64,000 bases of DNA from assembly GCF_030124145.1 (NCBI RefSeq), contig NZ_JASKMS010000009.1:1-64000 (forward strand). The letters run 5' to 3'. Source of the stretch: Streptomyces sp. 378. GTDB taxonomy: Bacteria; Actinomycetota; Actinomycetes; Streptomycetales; Streptomycetaceae. The translations under genes and the position numbers were made by a program. Shown here piece by piece: positions 16,055 to 23,519 of this stretch. The notes beneath the pieces were generated by a model. The model did not search any database, was not told where the DNA came from, and saw only the letters and a list, made by a program, of their open reading frames with translations. Each line of letters starts with the position of its first letter. Positions within the stretch are counted from its first letter, which is position 1.

Positions 16055-16648
16055 ATGAGCGAGATGGCGAACATGAGCAGCGGGCGCGCTCAGCAGGCCG
16101 GTCAGACGGCGAAGCAGGAGGCGTCGGCCACGGCCGATCAGGCCAGGGAAGGGGCGAGTGAGGTCGTCGGCACGGCCGCCGAGCAGGTGAGAGCCGTCAC
16201 CGGTGAGGCCAGGGCGCAGGCCGACGCGATGGCCGGTGACCTGCGGTCACGGGTCGCAGAGGAGGCCGAGAGCCAGGCGCGACGCGGAGCGCAGGTGATA
16301 CGGGAGTGGGCGGACGAGCTGTCCGGTCTCGCCAAGGGCGCCGACAAGGACTCACCCGCCAAGAGCCTCGTGGTCCAGGTGGCCGACCGCGGTCACCGAG
16401 CCGCCGACTACCTGGAGGAACGAGGCGTGGGAGGTTTGGCCGGCGACGTGCAGGACTTCGCCCGCCGGCGTCCGGGCGCCTTTCTGGGCGGGGCGGTGCT
16501 GGCCGGGTTCGCCGTCGGCCGGCTGGCGAAGGCCGGCAGCAAGGCGGACGGATCCGGCGGATCGTCCACTGCGTCGCAGCCCCCCGGCCGGCAGAGCCTG
16601 CCCGAGGACGCGGCGCCGCCGGAACTGCCGGGTTACGGGGAGGCGTGA
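16055..16648 (+). CDS. Alanine-rich amphipathic helical stress protein
   Basis: Protein of 197 residues, first of a four-gene envelope/stress cluster. Residues 1-90 are rich in Ala, Gln, Glu and Arg in heptad-like order ('AQQAGQTAKQEASATADQAREGASE'-like), reminiscent of LEA or apolipoprotein-type helices. 'VVQVADRGHRAADYLEERG' then 'RPGAFLGGAVLAGFAVGRLAKA' (about 150-171) gives one short glycine-rich hydrophobic segment, and the C-terminal tail is disordered. It is followed after a 1-base gap by the Holin-X-like gene. Function unknown; protection or scaffolding of membrane is inferred from composition and company. Confidence 0.75.
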   Translation: MSEMANMSSGRAQQAGQTAKQEASATADQAREGASEVVGTAAEQVRAVTGEARAQADAMAGDLRSRVAEEAESQARRGAQVIREWADELSGLAKGADKDSPAKSLVVQVADRGHRAADYLEERGVGGLAGDVQDFARRRPGAFLGGAVLAGFAVGRLAKAGSKADGSGGSSTASQPPGRQSLPEDAAPPELPGYGEA

Positions 16649-16649
16649 G

Positions 16650-17084
16650 ATGGCATCGCTCACGCCACACGCTTCGCGGCGGTACGCCGCCGAGCACCGC
16701 GGGCAGGACGACGCCTCGGTGGGGGAACTGCTGTCGACGGTGACGTCGGACGTGCAGCAACTGCTGCGCCAGGAGGCGGAACTGGCCAAGGCCGAGATCC
16801 GGGAGGAGGCCACCAAGGCGGGCAAGGCCGCCGGGATGTTCGGCGGCGCAGGTTTCGCGGGCTACATGGTGGCCCTGTTCCTGAGCCTGGCGGCGATGTT
16901 CGGCCTGGGCAACGTCATGGACCTGGGATGGGCCGCGCTGATCGTCACCGCGGTGTGGGCGGTGATCGGACTGATCCTCTACCGCCGGGGCCGGACGCAG
17001 ATGCGCACGGTGTCACCGAAGCCGGAGCGGACCATGCAGACGCTGAAGGAGGACATGCAATGGGCACGGCACCCGACCAGATAA
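16650..17084 (+). CDS. Actinobacterial Holin-X / phage-holin-superfamily membrane protein
   Basis: Protein of 144 residues. A soluble amphipathic N-terminus ('SVGELLSTVTSDVQQLLRQEAELAKAE') precedes two TM helices, 'AGFAGYMVALFLSLAAMFGL' and 'WAALIVTAVWAVIGLILY', and a short basic tail. This is the layout of the Holin-X (Phage_holin_3_6) family. Chromosomal copies beside DUF3618 genes are not lysis genes; a role in membrane or envelope stress is usual but unproved. The start is 2 bases beyond the previous stop. The gene overlaps the next by 25 bases, suggesting translational coupling. Confidence 0.85.
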   Translation: MASLTPHASRRYAAEHRGQDDASVGELLSTVTSDVQQLLRQEAELAKAEIREEATKAGKAAGMFGGAGFAGYMVALFLSLAAMFGLGNVMDLGWAALIVTAVWAVIGLILYRRGRTQMRTVSPKPERTMQTLKEDMQWARHPTR

Positions 17085-17731
17085 GGGCCGACATCGAGAA
17101 CACGCGGGAGAGACTGTCCGAGGACGTCTCCCGGTTGGCCGACCGCGCTCGCCCCCGCCGGATCGTCCGGCGCCGCACCCGGCGCGTCCGCGGCGCACTG
17201 CACGGAGCCCGGGAACGGGTGATGGGCAGCGCCTCGGAGATCACCGGGCAGACCTCCGACCGCACCAAGCGGGCAACCCAGTCGGTGCAGGACACCACGG
17301 GCCAGGTCGCGGACTCCGCTCGCCAGACGGCCGAGCAGGCGGGTCAGGCGGCACGGCAGGCCCCGGAGCAGGCGATGCGGCAGACGCAGGGCAACCCGCT
17401 GGCGGCCGGTCTGATCGCCTTCGGCGCGGGACTGCTGACCGCCTCGCTGCTGCCCACCTCGCAGGCAGAGGAGAAGGCGGCTGAGCGGGCCGGGCAGGCC
17501 GTCGAGCCGGTGAAACAGGCCGCGCTGGAGTCCGCGCAGCATCTGAAGGAGGACGCCACCGAAGCGGGCCGCCAGGCCGTCCAGGAGGTCAAGGACACCG
17601 CCTCCGAAGCCGCCCGCACCACCAAGGAACAGGCGAGGGACCAAGCCGGGCAGGTCACCGACCAGGCCCGTCAGTCCGCACAGGGCACGGCCGAGGAAGC
17701 ACGCGGGCAGACCCGCGGCACTGGACCGTAG
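17060..17731 (+). CDS. DUF3618-containing protein with long helical tail
   Basis: Protein of 223 residues. The ATG at 17060 has AAGGAGGA seven bases upstream and lies inside the end of the preceding gene. 'APDQIRADIENTRERLSEDVSRLADR' at the N-terminus is the DUF3618 signature, followed by a very basic linker. A single hydrophobic segment 'NPLAAGLIAFGAGLLTASLL' (about 114-133) likely touches the membrane. Around it are Ala/Gln/Thr/Glu heptads ('EQAGQAARQAPEQAMRQTQ', 'EQARDQAGQVTDQARQSAQ') similar to LEA proteins. Part of the same transcription unit as the two upstream genes. Confidence 0.82.
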   Translation: MGTAPDQIRADIENTRERLSEDVSRLADRARPRRIVRRRTRRVRGALHGARERVMGSASEITGQTSDRTKRATQSVQDTTGQVADSARQTAEQAGQAARQAPEQAMRQTQGNPLAAGLIAFGAGLLTASLLPTSQAEEKAAERAGQAVEPVKQAALESAQHLKEDATEAGRQAVQEVKDTASEAARTTKEQARDQAGQVTDQARQSAQGTAEEARGQTRGTGP

Positions 17732-17900
17732 ACCACCCGCGGCCCGCCTGGTCAGCCGTAGGCGGGCACCAGCGCGGCCCACCTCGACCCACCGTCTCCG
17801 GAGCCGATCGCAGGGGCCGGACACGGCGGAGTCGACGGCTGACGTACCAGCCGGTCGGCCATGTGCCACCGGGAGGCGTGACAGAAGAGTCAGGAGAAGC

Positions 17901-18698
17901 ATGATTACCCGAGAGCAGATCCCCACCGTGCTGGACCACCCGGTCCATGATGCCAGGGGCGACAAGATCGGCGACGCCAGGCACGTCTTCTTCGACGACG
18001 TCACCGGCGAGCCCGAGTGGGTCAGCGTGCGGACCGGCATGTTCGGCACCAAGGAGTCCTTCGTGCCCATCCATGACGCGGACGTCATCGAGGACCACCT
18101 CGAGGTACCGTTCGCCAAGGACCAGGTCAAGGACGCGCCCAACGTCGACGTCGATGCCGGCGGCCACCTGTCCGAGCAGGAGGAACAGCGCCTGTACGAG
18201 CACTACGGCATCGACTGGGATGCCGCCTGGCAGGACACGCGTTCCGGCACCGGCGAGACCACCGGCACCGCCGACATCGGCCAGGCCGCCGGCACCGCCG
18301 ACACCGGCGAGAACGCCATGACGCGGTCCGAGGAGGAACTGCACATCGGTGTCGAACGCCGCGAGGCCGGCCGGGCGCGGCTGCGCAAGTACGTCGTCAC
18401 CGAGGAGCAGCAGTACACCGTCCCCGTACGTCATGAAGAGGTCCGCGTGGAGCGCGAGCCGATCACCGACGCCAACCGGGACAGTGCCATGTCCGGCTCG
18501 GACATCACCGAGGCCGAGCACGACGTCACCCTGTACGAGGAGGAGCCCGTGGTGGAGACCAGGGCGGTACCGAAGGAGCGGGTGCGTCTGACCACCGAAG
18601 AGGTCACCGATGAGGAGACCGTCACCGGCGAGGTCCGCAAGGAGCGCATGGAAACCGAGGGAACCGACGACGAGTCCGAGGACCGTCGGCGCCCCTGA
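17901..18698 (+). CDS. PRC-barrel / DUF2382 stress protein
   Basis: Protein of 265 residues. Residues 1-75 form a PRC-barrel ('TVLDHPVHDARGDKIGDARHV' and 'WVSVRTGMFGTKESFVPI'). A Gly/Thr/Ala linker with two copies of 'GTAD' follows. The C-terminal half is DUF2382 (YsnF/AvaK-like): 'EELHIGVERREAGRARLRKYV', 'VPVRHEEVRVEREPI' and 'LYEEEPVVETRAVPKERVRL'. These proteins accumulate under stress in cyanobacteria and actinobacteria; the biochemical role is unclear. The 169-base gap from the DUF3618 gene leaves room for its own promoter. A strong hairpin follows at 18718-18740. Confidence 0.85.
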   Translation: MITREQIPTVLDHPVHDARGDKIGDARHVFFDDVTGEPEWVSVRTGMFGTKESFVPIHDADVIEDHLEVPFAKDQVKDAPNVDVDAGGHLSEQEEQRLYEHYGIDWDAAWQDTRSGTGETTGTADIGQAAGTADTGENAMTRSEEELHIGVERREAGRARLRKYVVTEEQQYTVPVRHEEVRVEREPITDANRDSAMSGSDITEAEHDVTLYEEEPVVETRAVPKERVRLTTEEVTDEETVTGEVRKERMETEGTDDESEDRRRP

Positions 18699-18717
18699 TC
18701 TCCAGTGAGCGCCCGGG

Positions 18718-18740
18718 AGGGAGGACCGAGGGTCCTCCCT
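18718..18740 (+). terminator. Hairpin terminator after the stress cluster
   Basis: AGGGAGGACC (18718-18727) pairs perfectly with GGTCCTCCCT (18731-18740) around a GAG loop, 20 bases after the PRC-barrel gene's stop. The stem is extendable by one or two pairs, and 'ctctc' follows. Confidence 0.8.
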
Positions 18741-19047
18741 CTCTCGCGGCGGTAGCTCGACAAGGTCTGCGGGGCCAGGACGGGTGAGACAGCCGACTAG
18801 CGACGGCAACTGGGCACTGTGGCCTACCGGTTGCTCGGCTCGGTGACCGAGGCCGGCGGGCGCGTCGCCCGGAGCCGGGCCGTCCGCGACCTCGAGAAGC
18901 TACGACCGTGGGCGTGGAAGGGCCGACTGTCTCCCGCCCTTGGGCCGGTGAACGGCACAACGACCTGTGCGGTGCGGGGTGTTCGCGACGCATCCTGCCC
19001 GCCACGCGACCGTACTAGCTCACCTCCGTCTGCTTCCCTGCACATTC
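18741..19047. other. Gap of about 300 bases upstream of the Roadblock operon
   Basis: A frame at 18819-19094 with a GTG start exists, but it lacks a ribosome-binding site and its product resembles no family I know. No other coding sequence can be supported. Confidence 0.5.
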
Positions 19048-19097
19048 CTTTGGAAAATGCCAAAGCGTTCACCTGCGCCAAGCACATTCCGTAGTGT
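19048..19097 (+). promoter_or_regulatory. Palindrome and candidate promoter of the Roadblock operon
   Basis: CTTTGG-N6-CCAAAG (19048-19065) is a perfect dyad. Directly after it, TTCACC (19068-19073) and TAGTGT (19092-19097), 18 bases apart, make a plausible vegetative promoter. The first gene of the operon starts at 19145. A dyad abutting the -35 is a natural operator or activator site; the binding protein is unknown. Confidence 0.45.
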
Positions 19098-19144
19098 CGT
19101 GCTCACGTTCGCGGGAACGGCCGTGCAGGGGGAGGGGGTTCGGC

Positions 19145-19573
19145 GTGCCCGGAATCGACGAGAGTCTGCTGGAGGCCATGCGGCTGCCAGGTGCTCGAGG
19201 GGCGTCGGTGGTCGACTGGATCAGTGGTCTCGCGCTGGGTGCGGTGGGTGACGCACCCGGTGGCGATGTGGAGGCGACGGCTGCGGAGACCGCGGAACTC
19301 GCCCGCCTCGCCACCGAGAGCGGCGCCCTCGCGCTGACCGGTGGGGAGCCGGGTGCACCGCCGGATGACGACCCGGGCGGTCCGTCCGGCAAGGAACCCC
19401 CCGTCCAGGACCTGATCATCACCAACGCCGACTCGTACCACCTGCTCAGGTTCGTCACCACGACGTTCGACAGCACCGTGTTCGTGCACCTGTGGCTCGA
19501 CCGCCGCGAGGGGAACCTGGCCCTGGCCCGCATCCGGCTGGCCGAGATGACGGACCGGCTGGTGCTCGGATGA
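19145..19573 (+). CDS. Roadblock-like protein, first gene of a four-gene operon
   Basis: Protein of 142 residues from a GTG with GGGGGAGGGGG upstream. It is clearly a divergent paralogue of the 124-residue protein at 21042-21416: 'GARGASVVDWISGLALGAVG' against 'GATAVALVDYTSGMALGTLG', and 'VQDLIITNADSYHLLRFV' against 'IEDILITLNTQYHLIRLL'. This is the Roadblock/LC7 fold, which normally serves as a dimeric regulator of small Ras-like GTPases. An inserted Gly/Pro/Asp-rich loop ('GEPGAPPDDDPGGPSG', about 67-82) is unusual. Its stop overlaps the next start (ATGA), indicating tight coupling. Confidence 0.7.
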   Translation: MPGIDESLLEAMRLPGARGASVVDWISGLALGAVGDAPGGDVEATAAETAELARLATESGALALTGGEPGAPPDDDPGGPSGKEPPVQDLIITNADSYHLLRFVTTTFDSTVFVHLWLDRREGNLALARIRLAEMTDRLVLG

Positions 19574-20424
19574 CCCCGTCGACCCTGACGGCGCGCTCGG
19601 GCGAACCGGCCTCGGCCACGCTCGGCACCCTCGCCGCGCAGGGCGCCACCGGAGCCCTGTCCACCGAGTCGGGGATCGTCTACCTCGCGGCGGGACACGT
19701 CGTCCACGTCGAATCCGCCGTCACACCCGACCTCGGCGACCTGCTCACCCACAGCGGTGCGCTCGCCCCGGACGGCTGGTGGGAGGCCATCGACCGGGCC
19801 GGCCGCCGCTGCCGCGTCGGACGGCAGCTGGTGGACAGCGGCCACCTCGCCGCCGGCGCGCTGGAACTGTGCCACCTGGGCGCCCTGTTCGACGCGGCGT
19901 ACTTCGTCCTCGCCCATGACGGACCCGCGCTGCGGTTCCGCCCCGGAGCCGCACACTGGCTCGGGGCGGTCCGTTCCGTACCGGTGGCCACCGTCCTGCG
20001 GGAGTCCAGACGACGTCGCGAACTGCTGCACCGCATATGGCCCGAGCCCGCCGTCGACCGGGCGCCTCTCGCCCGGGTGCCCGGGCCGGACACCGCCGAC
20101 CTGCCGCTCCGCCGCGGCCGGACGCTCGCCCAGGTCGACGGTGTCCGCACCGCCGCCCAGATCGCCACCGCCCTCGCCTGCCGCACGTTCCACACCCTCG
20201 TGGAACTCCGCCGCCTCGCCGCGGCCGGGCTGGTGACCCCCGTGGCCCCCCTGGCCCCCACCCCTTCCCCGGCCGCAGCCCCCGTCCCCACCCCAGCGTC
20301 CGCCCCCGCCCCCGCCCCCGCCCCCGCGTCCGCCGAGTCGGGCCCCACCCCTCGTCCCGCGGCACCGGACGAGCCCGACACCGCACTGCTGCGACGGCTC
20401 CTGCACGCCTTGGAGGCACTGTGA
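19570..20424 (+). CDS. DUF4388/PatA-N-like protein with winged-helix-like C-terminus
   Basis: Protein of 284 residues, starting within the ATGA overlap. The N-terminal ~115 residues follow the DUF4388 (PatA N-terminal) plan: 'ATGALSTESGIVYLAAGHVVHVES', then 'DLGDLLTHSGALAPDGWW' and 'RQLVDSGHLAAGALELCHLGALFDAAYFVL'. The part 'LAQVDGVRTAAQIATALACRTFHTLVELRRLAAAGLV' (about 194-230) looks like a winged-helix interaction module. A Pro/Ala-rich linker (about 231-262) precedes a final helix. DUF4388 proteins often partner MglA-type GTPases and Roadblock proteins. Here the GTPase is missing. Scaffold or sensory role inferred. Confidence 0.65.
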   Translation: MTPSTLTARSGEPASATLGTLAAQGATGALSTESGIVYLAAGHVVHVESAVTPDLGDLLTHSGALAPDGWWEAIDRAGRRCRVGRQLVDSGHLAAGALELCHLGALFDAAYFVLAHDGPALRFRPGAAHWLGAVRSVPVATVLRESRRRRELLHRIWPEPAVDRAPLARVPGPDTADLPLRRGRTLAQVDGVRTAAQIATALACRTFHTLVELRRLAAAGLVTPVAPLAPTPSPAAAPVPTPASAPAPAPAPASAESGPTPRPAAPDEPDTALLRRLLHALEAL

Positions 20425-20462
20425 TCCGCGCGCGAAGACAGCGTGCCGAAAGGAGACTGCTC

Positions 20463-20984
20463 ATGGCCGTCGAGACCGACGTCCTGAACGAACTGCGTCG
20501 GCTCCGCACCCGCGTCCCCCGGCTGACGGGCTCCCTCGCGGCCACCGTCGACGGACTCGTCCTCGCCCACGACGTGCCGGACACCGAACCGGAGGGACTC
20601 GCGGCGCTCACCGCCGCCGCCCTGGGCGTCGCCTACCGCATGACCGACGCCGCCGCCCGCGGGGACTTCCGCGAACTGCTGGTGCGGGGCTCCGGAGGCT
20701 ACGTGGCGACCTACGCCGCCGGAACGACCGCCGTCCTCACCCTCCTCGCCGAGGACCGCGTCAACGTCGGCCGCCTCCACCTCGAAGGCCGGCGCAGCGG
20801 CGCCCGGATCGCCGACCTCGTGGCCACACGCGTGGTGCCCGGCACCGGCCGCCACGCCGACCGGCCCGCGCCCGAGGAGCACCTCGCCACCGTGGCCCCG
20901 GGCGCGGACCGCCCCATCGGCACCCTCCCGGTGCGCACCCCGCAGCGGCCCCCACACCAACCGGGCCCGCAGACCGGCATCTGA
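20463..20984 (+). CDS. Roadblock/LC7 domain protein (MglB-like)
   Basis: Protein of 173 residues. The ATG at 20463 has AAAGGAG six bases upstream; a GTG at 20421 is a less likely alternative. 'LRTRVPRLTGSLAATVDGLVLAHDVPD' and 'LAALTAAALGVAYRMTDAAARGDFRELLVRGSGGYVATYAAG', then 'AVLTLLAEDRVNVGRLHLEGRR', give the full helix-sheet order of Roadblock/LC7 proteins. The C-terminal ~50 residues are Pro/Ala-rich and probably disordered. Third gene of the operon. Probably forms homo- or heterodimers with the other two Roadblock-like products. Confidence 0.78.
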   Translation: MAVETDVLNELRRLRTRVPRLTGSLAATVDGLVLAHDVPDTEPEGLAALTAAALGVAYRMTDAAARGDFRELLVRGSGGYVATYAAGTTAVLTLLAEDRVNVGRLHLEGRRSGARIADLVATRVVPGTGRHADRPAPEEHLATVAPGADRPIGTLPVRTPQRPPHQPGPQTGI

Positions 20985-21041
20985 GCCATCCGAACCGCTT
21001 GACCCACCGAAGTAGAAAACCGAAGGAAAGGAACCGAGCGC

Positions 21042-21416
21042 ATGGCCAACACGGAGACCGCGCTGAAGGAATGCCTGAGCTCCATCGACGGAGCGACCGC
21101 CGTCGCACTCGTCGACTACACCAGCGGCATGGCCCTCGGCACCCTCGGTGGCAGCAAGGACTTCAACCTCGAAGTCGCCGCCGCGGGCAACACCGACGTC
21201 GTGCGGTCCAAGCTGCGCACGATGGAGCACCTGGGGCTGAAGGAGGAGATCGAGGACATCCTGATCACCCTGAACACCCAGTACCACCTCATCCGCCTGC
21301 TGAAGGGACGCGGGGGCAGCGGCCTCTTCCTCTACCTCGTGCTCGACGGGAGCCGGGCCAATCTCGCGATGGCCCGCCACCAATTGCGCCGCATCGAAGC
21401 CGACCTGGAGGTCTGA
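21042..21416 (+). CDS. Short Roadblock-like protein, last gene of the operon
   Basis: Protein of 124 residues consisting of a bare domain: helix 'TETALKECLSSIDGATAV', strands 'ALVDYTSGMALGTLGG', helix 'VVRSKLRTMEHLGLKEEIE', strand pair 'DILITLNTQYHLIRLLKG' and 'LFLYLVLDGSRANLAMARHQL'. Paralogue of the operon's first gene. The ATG follows AAGGAAAGGAACC. Codon use is slightly less GC-biased and the protein lacks disordered parts, so it may be the most highly expressed member. A hairpin follows at 21452-21481. Confidence 0.72.
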   Translation: MANTETALKECLSSIDGATAVALVDYTSGMALGTLGGSKDFNLEVAAAGNTDVVRSKLRTMEHLGLKEEIEDILITLNTQYHLIRLLKGRGGSGLFLYLVLDGSRANLAMARHQLRRIEADLEV

Positions 21417-21451
21417 ACCCGGAAGGTCCCAACCGGCACCACCGGACGGGA

Positions 21452-21481
21452 GCCCTCCGCCACGGACACGTCGCGGAGGGC
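21452..21481 (+). terminator. Hairpin after the Roadblock operon
   Basis: GCCCTCCGC (21452-21460) pairs with GCGGAGGGC (21473-21481) across a 12-base loop, 36 bases after the last stop of the operon. Confidence 0.6.
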
Positions 21482-21538
21482 CCCTCCATGTCGCGCGGCC
21501 ACGACCTGCGCGCAGCCGGCCGCGTCCACGGTCGGTGC

Positions 21539-21810
21539 CATGCCGGCCTCGCTCGACGTGCTGGTGGTGGGCGCGGGCCGACGGACTCTCCCTCGCGACT
21601 CAACTGCGCGCCTGTAAAACGCCGTTCCGGATTCGCGGACCATCACTCTGTGGATCGCGCCCTGGAGTCACGCGCCCCGGCGATCCAGCCCCACACCCTG
21701 GAGATGCTGTCGGCGTTCGGGGCGGCGGACGACCTCGTCGACCGGCCCGCGGGACGTGATGGCCGAGCGGGGCACGGAGCTGCTGAGCGCCGAACCGGAG
21801 GGCGACCACG
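21539..21810 (+). pseudogene. N-terminal remnant of an FAD-dependent monooxygenase
   Basis: The first codons 'MPASLDVLVVGAG' are the dinucleotide-binding start of PheA/TfdB-type FAD monooxygenases. The frame then breaks: 'GLSLATQLRACKTPFRI' is in another frame, and 'VDRALESRAPAIQPHTLEMLSAFGAADDLVDR' in a third; 'DVMAERGTELLSAEPEGDHVMW' follows. At least two frameshifts are present. Only about 90 residues of an expected 400-550 remain. The remnant ends where the convergent epoxide-hydrolase-like gene ends (21811), so the rest was probably lost by deletion. Confidence 0.75.
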
Positions 21811-22788
21811 TCATGTGGCGGGAAGGCCGGAGAGCCACTCGACCAGGAGCCGGTTGGTGTCGGCCGGGCGCTCCTGCTGGACGAAGTGACCGCAGTCCTC
21901 CAGCAGGTGCGAGGCCCTCAGACCGGGCAGTGTGGTCGGGTACGCCGCGATCGCGTCGGCCAGCCAGGTCGTGGCCGCGTCCAGACGGCCCCCGATGAAC
22001 AGCGACGGCTGGGTGAGCGGGGCGCCGGCGAAGTCCGCCAGGTCCTCCCAGTCGCGATCCATGTTCCGGTAGCGGTTCAGGGCGCCGGTCAATCCGGTGC
22101 GTTCGAACTCCGCGGCATAGACGTCCAGGTCGGCCTCGCTCAGCCAGTCCGGCAGCCGGCCGACGGGAAACCGGTCGCGCAGCCGACCGCCGCGGGCCAC
22201 GAAATGAGGGTCGGCCCCGGGCAGCGTGTCCGCCGACAGGGCCGCGTAGAAACCGGCGAGCCAGCCGCGCACGTCGGGCTCGATCTCCGCCTCGGCCCGG
22301 CCGGGCTCCTGGAAGTAGGAGACGTAGAACTCCTCGTCACCGCCCATGCGCGCGAAGACCTCACTCGGTCTCGGCCCGCCGGGCGGGGTGTACGGCACGC
22401 TCAGCAGGCCCACCGCGCGGAAGACGTCCGGCCGGACCAGCGCGGAGGTCGCCGCGATGGTCGCACCCCAGTCGTGCCCGACGAGCACGGCGGACGGCTC
22501 GCCCAGGGCTTCCACCACGGCGACGTTGTCCTCCACCAGTTGGAGCATCCGGTACGCGTCCGTCTCCGGCGGCCGGGACGAGCGTCCGTATCCGCGTACG
22601 TCCACGGCGACCGCGCGGTAGCCGGCCGCGGCCAGAGCCGGGAGCTGGTGGCGCCAGGAGTACCAGGACTCGGGGAATCCGTGCAGCAGGAGCACGAGCG
22701 GCCCGGCCCCCTGCTCCACGAGGTGGGTGCGGCCGGCCGGTGTGGTCACCAGGCGATGCGCGCGGTCGGCGGCGGACGTCTGCGGCAT
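21811..22788 (-). CDS. Alpha/beta hydrolase, epoxide-hydrolase-like
   Basis: Protein of 325 residues. The ATG at 22788 follows GGGAGGATCC. The oxyanion motif 'LLLHGFPESWYSWRHQ' (HGFPE is typical of epoxide hydrolases), nucleophile elbow 'LVGHDWGATIA' with Asp as nucleophile, and the late 'LEDCGHFVQQERP' supplying the catalytic His are all visible. The Asp nucleophile favours epoxide hydrolase or haloalkane-type chemistry over esterase activity. The cap region contains 'YFQEPGRAEAEIEPDVRGWL'. It lies 94 bases downstream of a secreted-protein gene on the same strand. Substrate unknown. Confidence 0.87.
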   Translation of the reverse strand: MPQTSAADRAHRLVTTPAGRTHLVEQGAGPLVLLLHGFPESWYSWRHQLPALAAAGYRAVAVDVRGYGRSSRPPETDAYRMLQLVEDNVAVVEALGEPSAVLVGHDWGATIAATSALVRPDVFRAVGLLSVPYTPPGGPRPSEVFARMGGDEEFYVSYFQEPGRAEAEIEPDVRGWLAGFYAALSADTLPGADPHFVARGGRLRDRFPVGRLPDWLSEADLDVYAAEFERTGLTGALNRYRNMDRDWEDLADFAGAPLTQPSLFIGGRLDAATTWLADAIAAYPTTLPGLRASHLLEDCGHFVQQERPADTNRLLVEWLSGLPAT

Positions 22789-22882
22789 GGATCCTCCCGC
22801 GATCCGGAGGGGTGTGCGGTCCACCGATCCTCCAGCGCCCGCCGCGCCGCGCGCCAAGCCTGTTGCCGGTCCGGCAAAAGGC

Positions 22883-23377
22883 TCAGCCGTGGAACGTGAT
22901 GTACCCGTTGCGGTCCGGGTCGGAGCCGCTTCTGGTGTACGAGTGCACGTCGGCACGGCTGCCGGACGGCTTGTACACGTAGATCGTGTCCTTGTCGTTG
23001 TTCCACATGAAGTTGCAGTTGTCGCGGTAGACGACGTTCCTGGCGTCCGAGTCGGACCCGTTGCCGCCGCGCAGCTTGACGTAGTCACCCGGCTGGAGGG
23101 TGTGTGTCGCGGTGAAGGTGAACTTGTTGCCCGCGGCGTCCTTCACGACGTACCCCTTGAGGTTCACCGTCGTCGAACGTGAGTAGTTCTTGATGGTCAG
23201 GTACTCCTCGGCGGTGTTCCCGCCCGAGCAGCGGTTGGAGTCCCTGCCGGGAGCGTCGTACTGGATGCCCCGGATCTTCAGCGCGGAGTTGTACTCGGCG
23301 GCCTGGGCCGGAACCGCCGACAGGGCGGTGAGGGCCCCGGCAGCGGCGGCCGTGGTGGCGACAAGGCGTATACGCAT
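22883..23377 (-). CDS. Secreted lamin-tail-domain (LTD) protein
   Basis: Exported protein of 164 residues. The ATG at 23377 begins a clean signal peptide (residues 1-26, 'LVATTAAAAGALTALSAVPAQA'); a longer start at 23458 would bury it. The mature part 'ALKIRGIQYDAPGRDSNRC' and 'EEYLTIKNYSRSTTVNLKGYVVKD' followed by 'TLQPGDYVKLRGGNG' is the immunoglobulin-like lamin-tail domain seen in many Streptomyces exported proteins. Two cysteines could form a disulfide. Role in the wall or extracellular matrix unknown. Confidence 0.82.
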   Translation of the reverse strand: MRIRLVATTAAAAGALTALSAVPAQAAEYNSALKIRGIQYDAPGRDSNRCSGGNTAEEYLTIKNYSRSTTVNLKGYVVKDAAGNKFTFTATHTLQPGDYVKLRGGNGSDSDARNVVYRDNCNFMWNNDKDTIYVYKPSGSRADVHSYTRSGSDPDRNGYITFHG

Positions 23378-23465
23378 GGACGTTCGTCCCCCCTGCATGA
23401 CCTTCAGGTGAAGGCGATGTGATGGTTCGGTGAAGCATCCGGATCGTACACGCTTCAAGTACGCA

Positions 23466-23506
23466 GCGGGGCGGGTTCGGTGACCTTGCCACCGAACCCG
23501 CCCCGC
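23466..23506 (-). terminator. Strong hairpin terminator of fprA
   Basis: A 17-base arm (23466-23482, GCGGGGCGGGTTCGGTG) pairs perfectly with 23490-23506 across a 7-base loop, 13 bases beyond the fprA stop. It separates fprA from the leftward secreted-protein gene. Confidence 0.85.
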
Positions 23507-23519
23507 GGGGTGTATGACG

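Noticed and set aside
16650..17084. Holin-like gene as a sign of a prophage
   Set aside because: The family is chromosomal in actinobacteria, and no lysin, tail or capsid genes are nearby.
16979..18142. A 387-codon minus-strand frame across the DUF3618 gene
   Set aside because: Leu/Gly/Arg-rich mirror of Ala/Gln heptads; no start signal.
19145..21416. Classification of the Roadblock operon as a standard conservon
   Set aside because: A conservon needs a histidine kinase, a DUF742 protein and a Ras-like GTPase; none is present.
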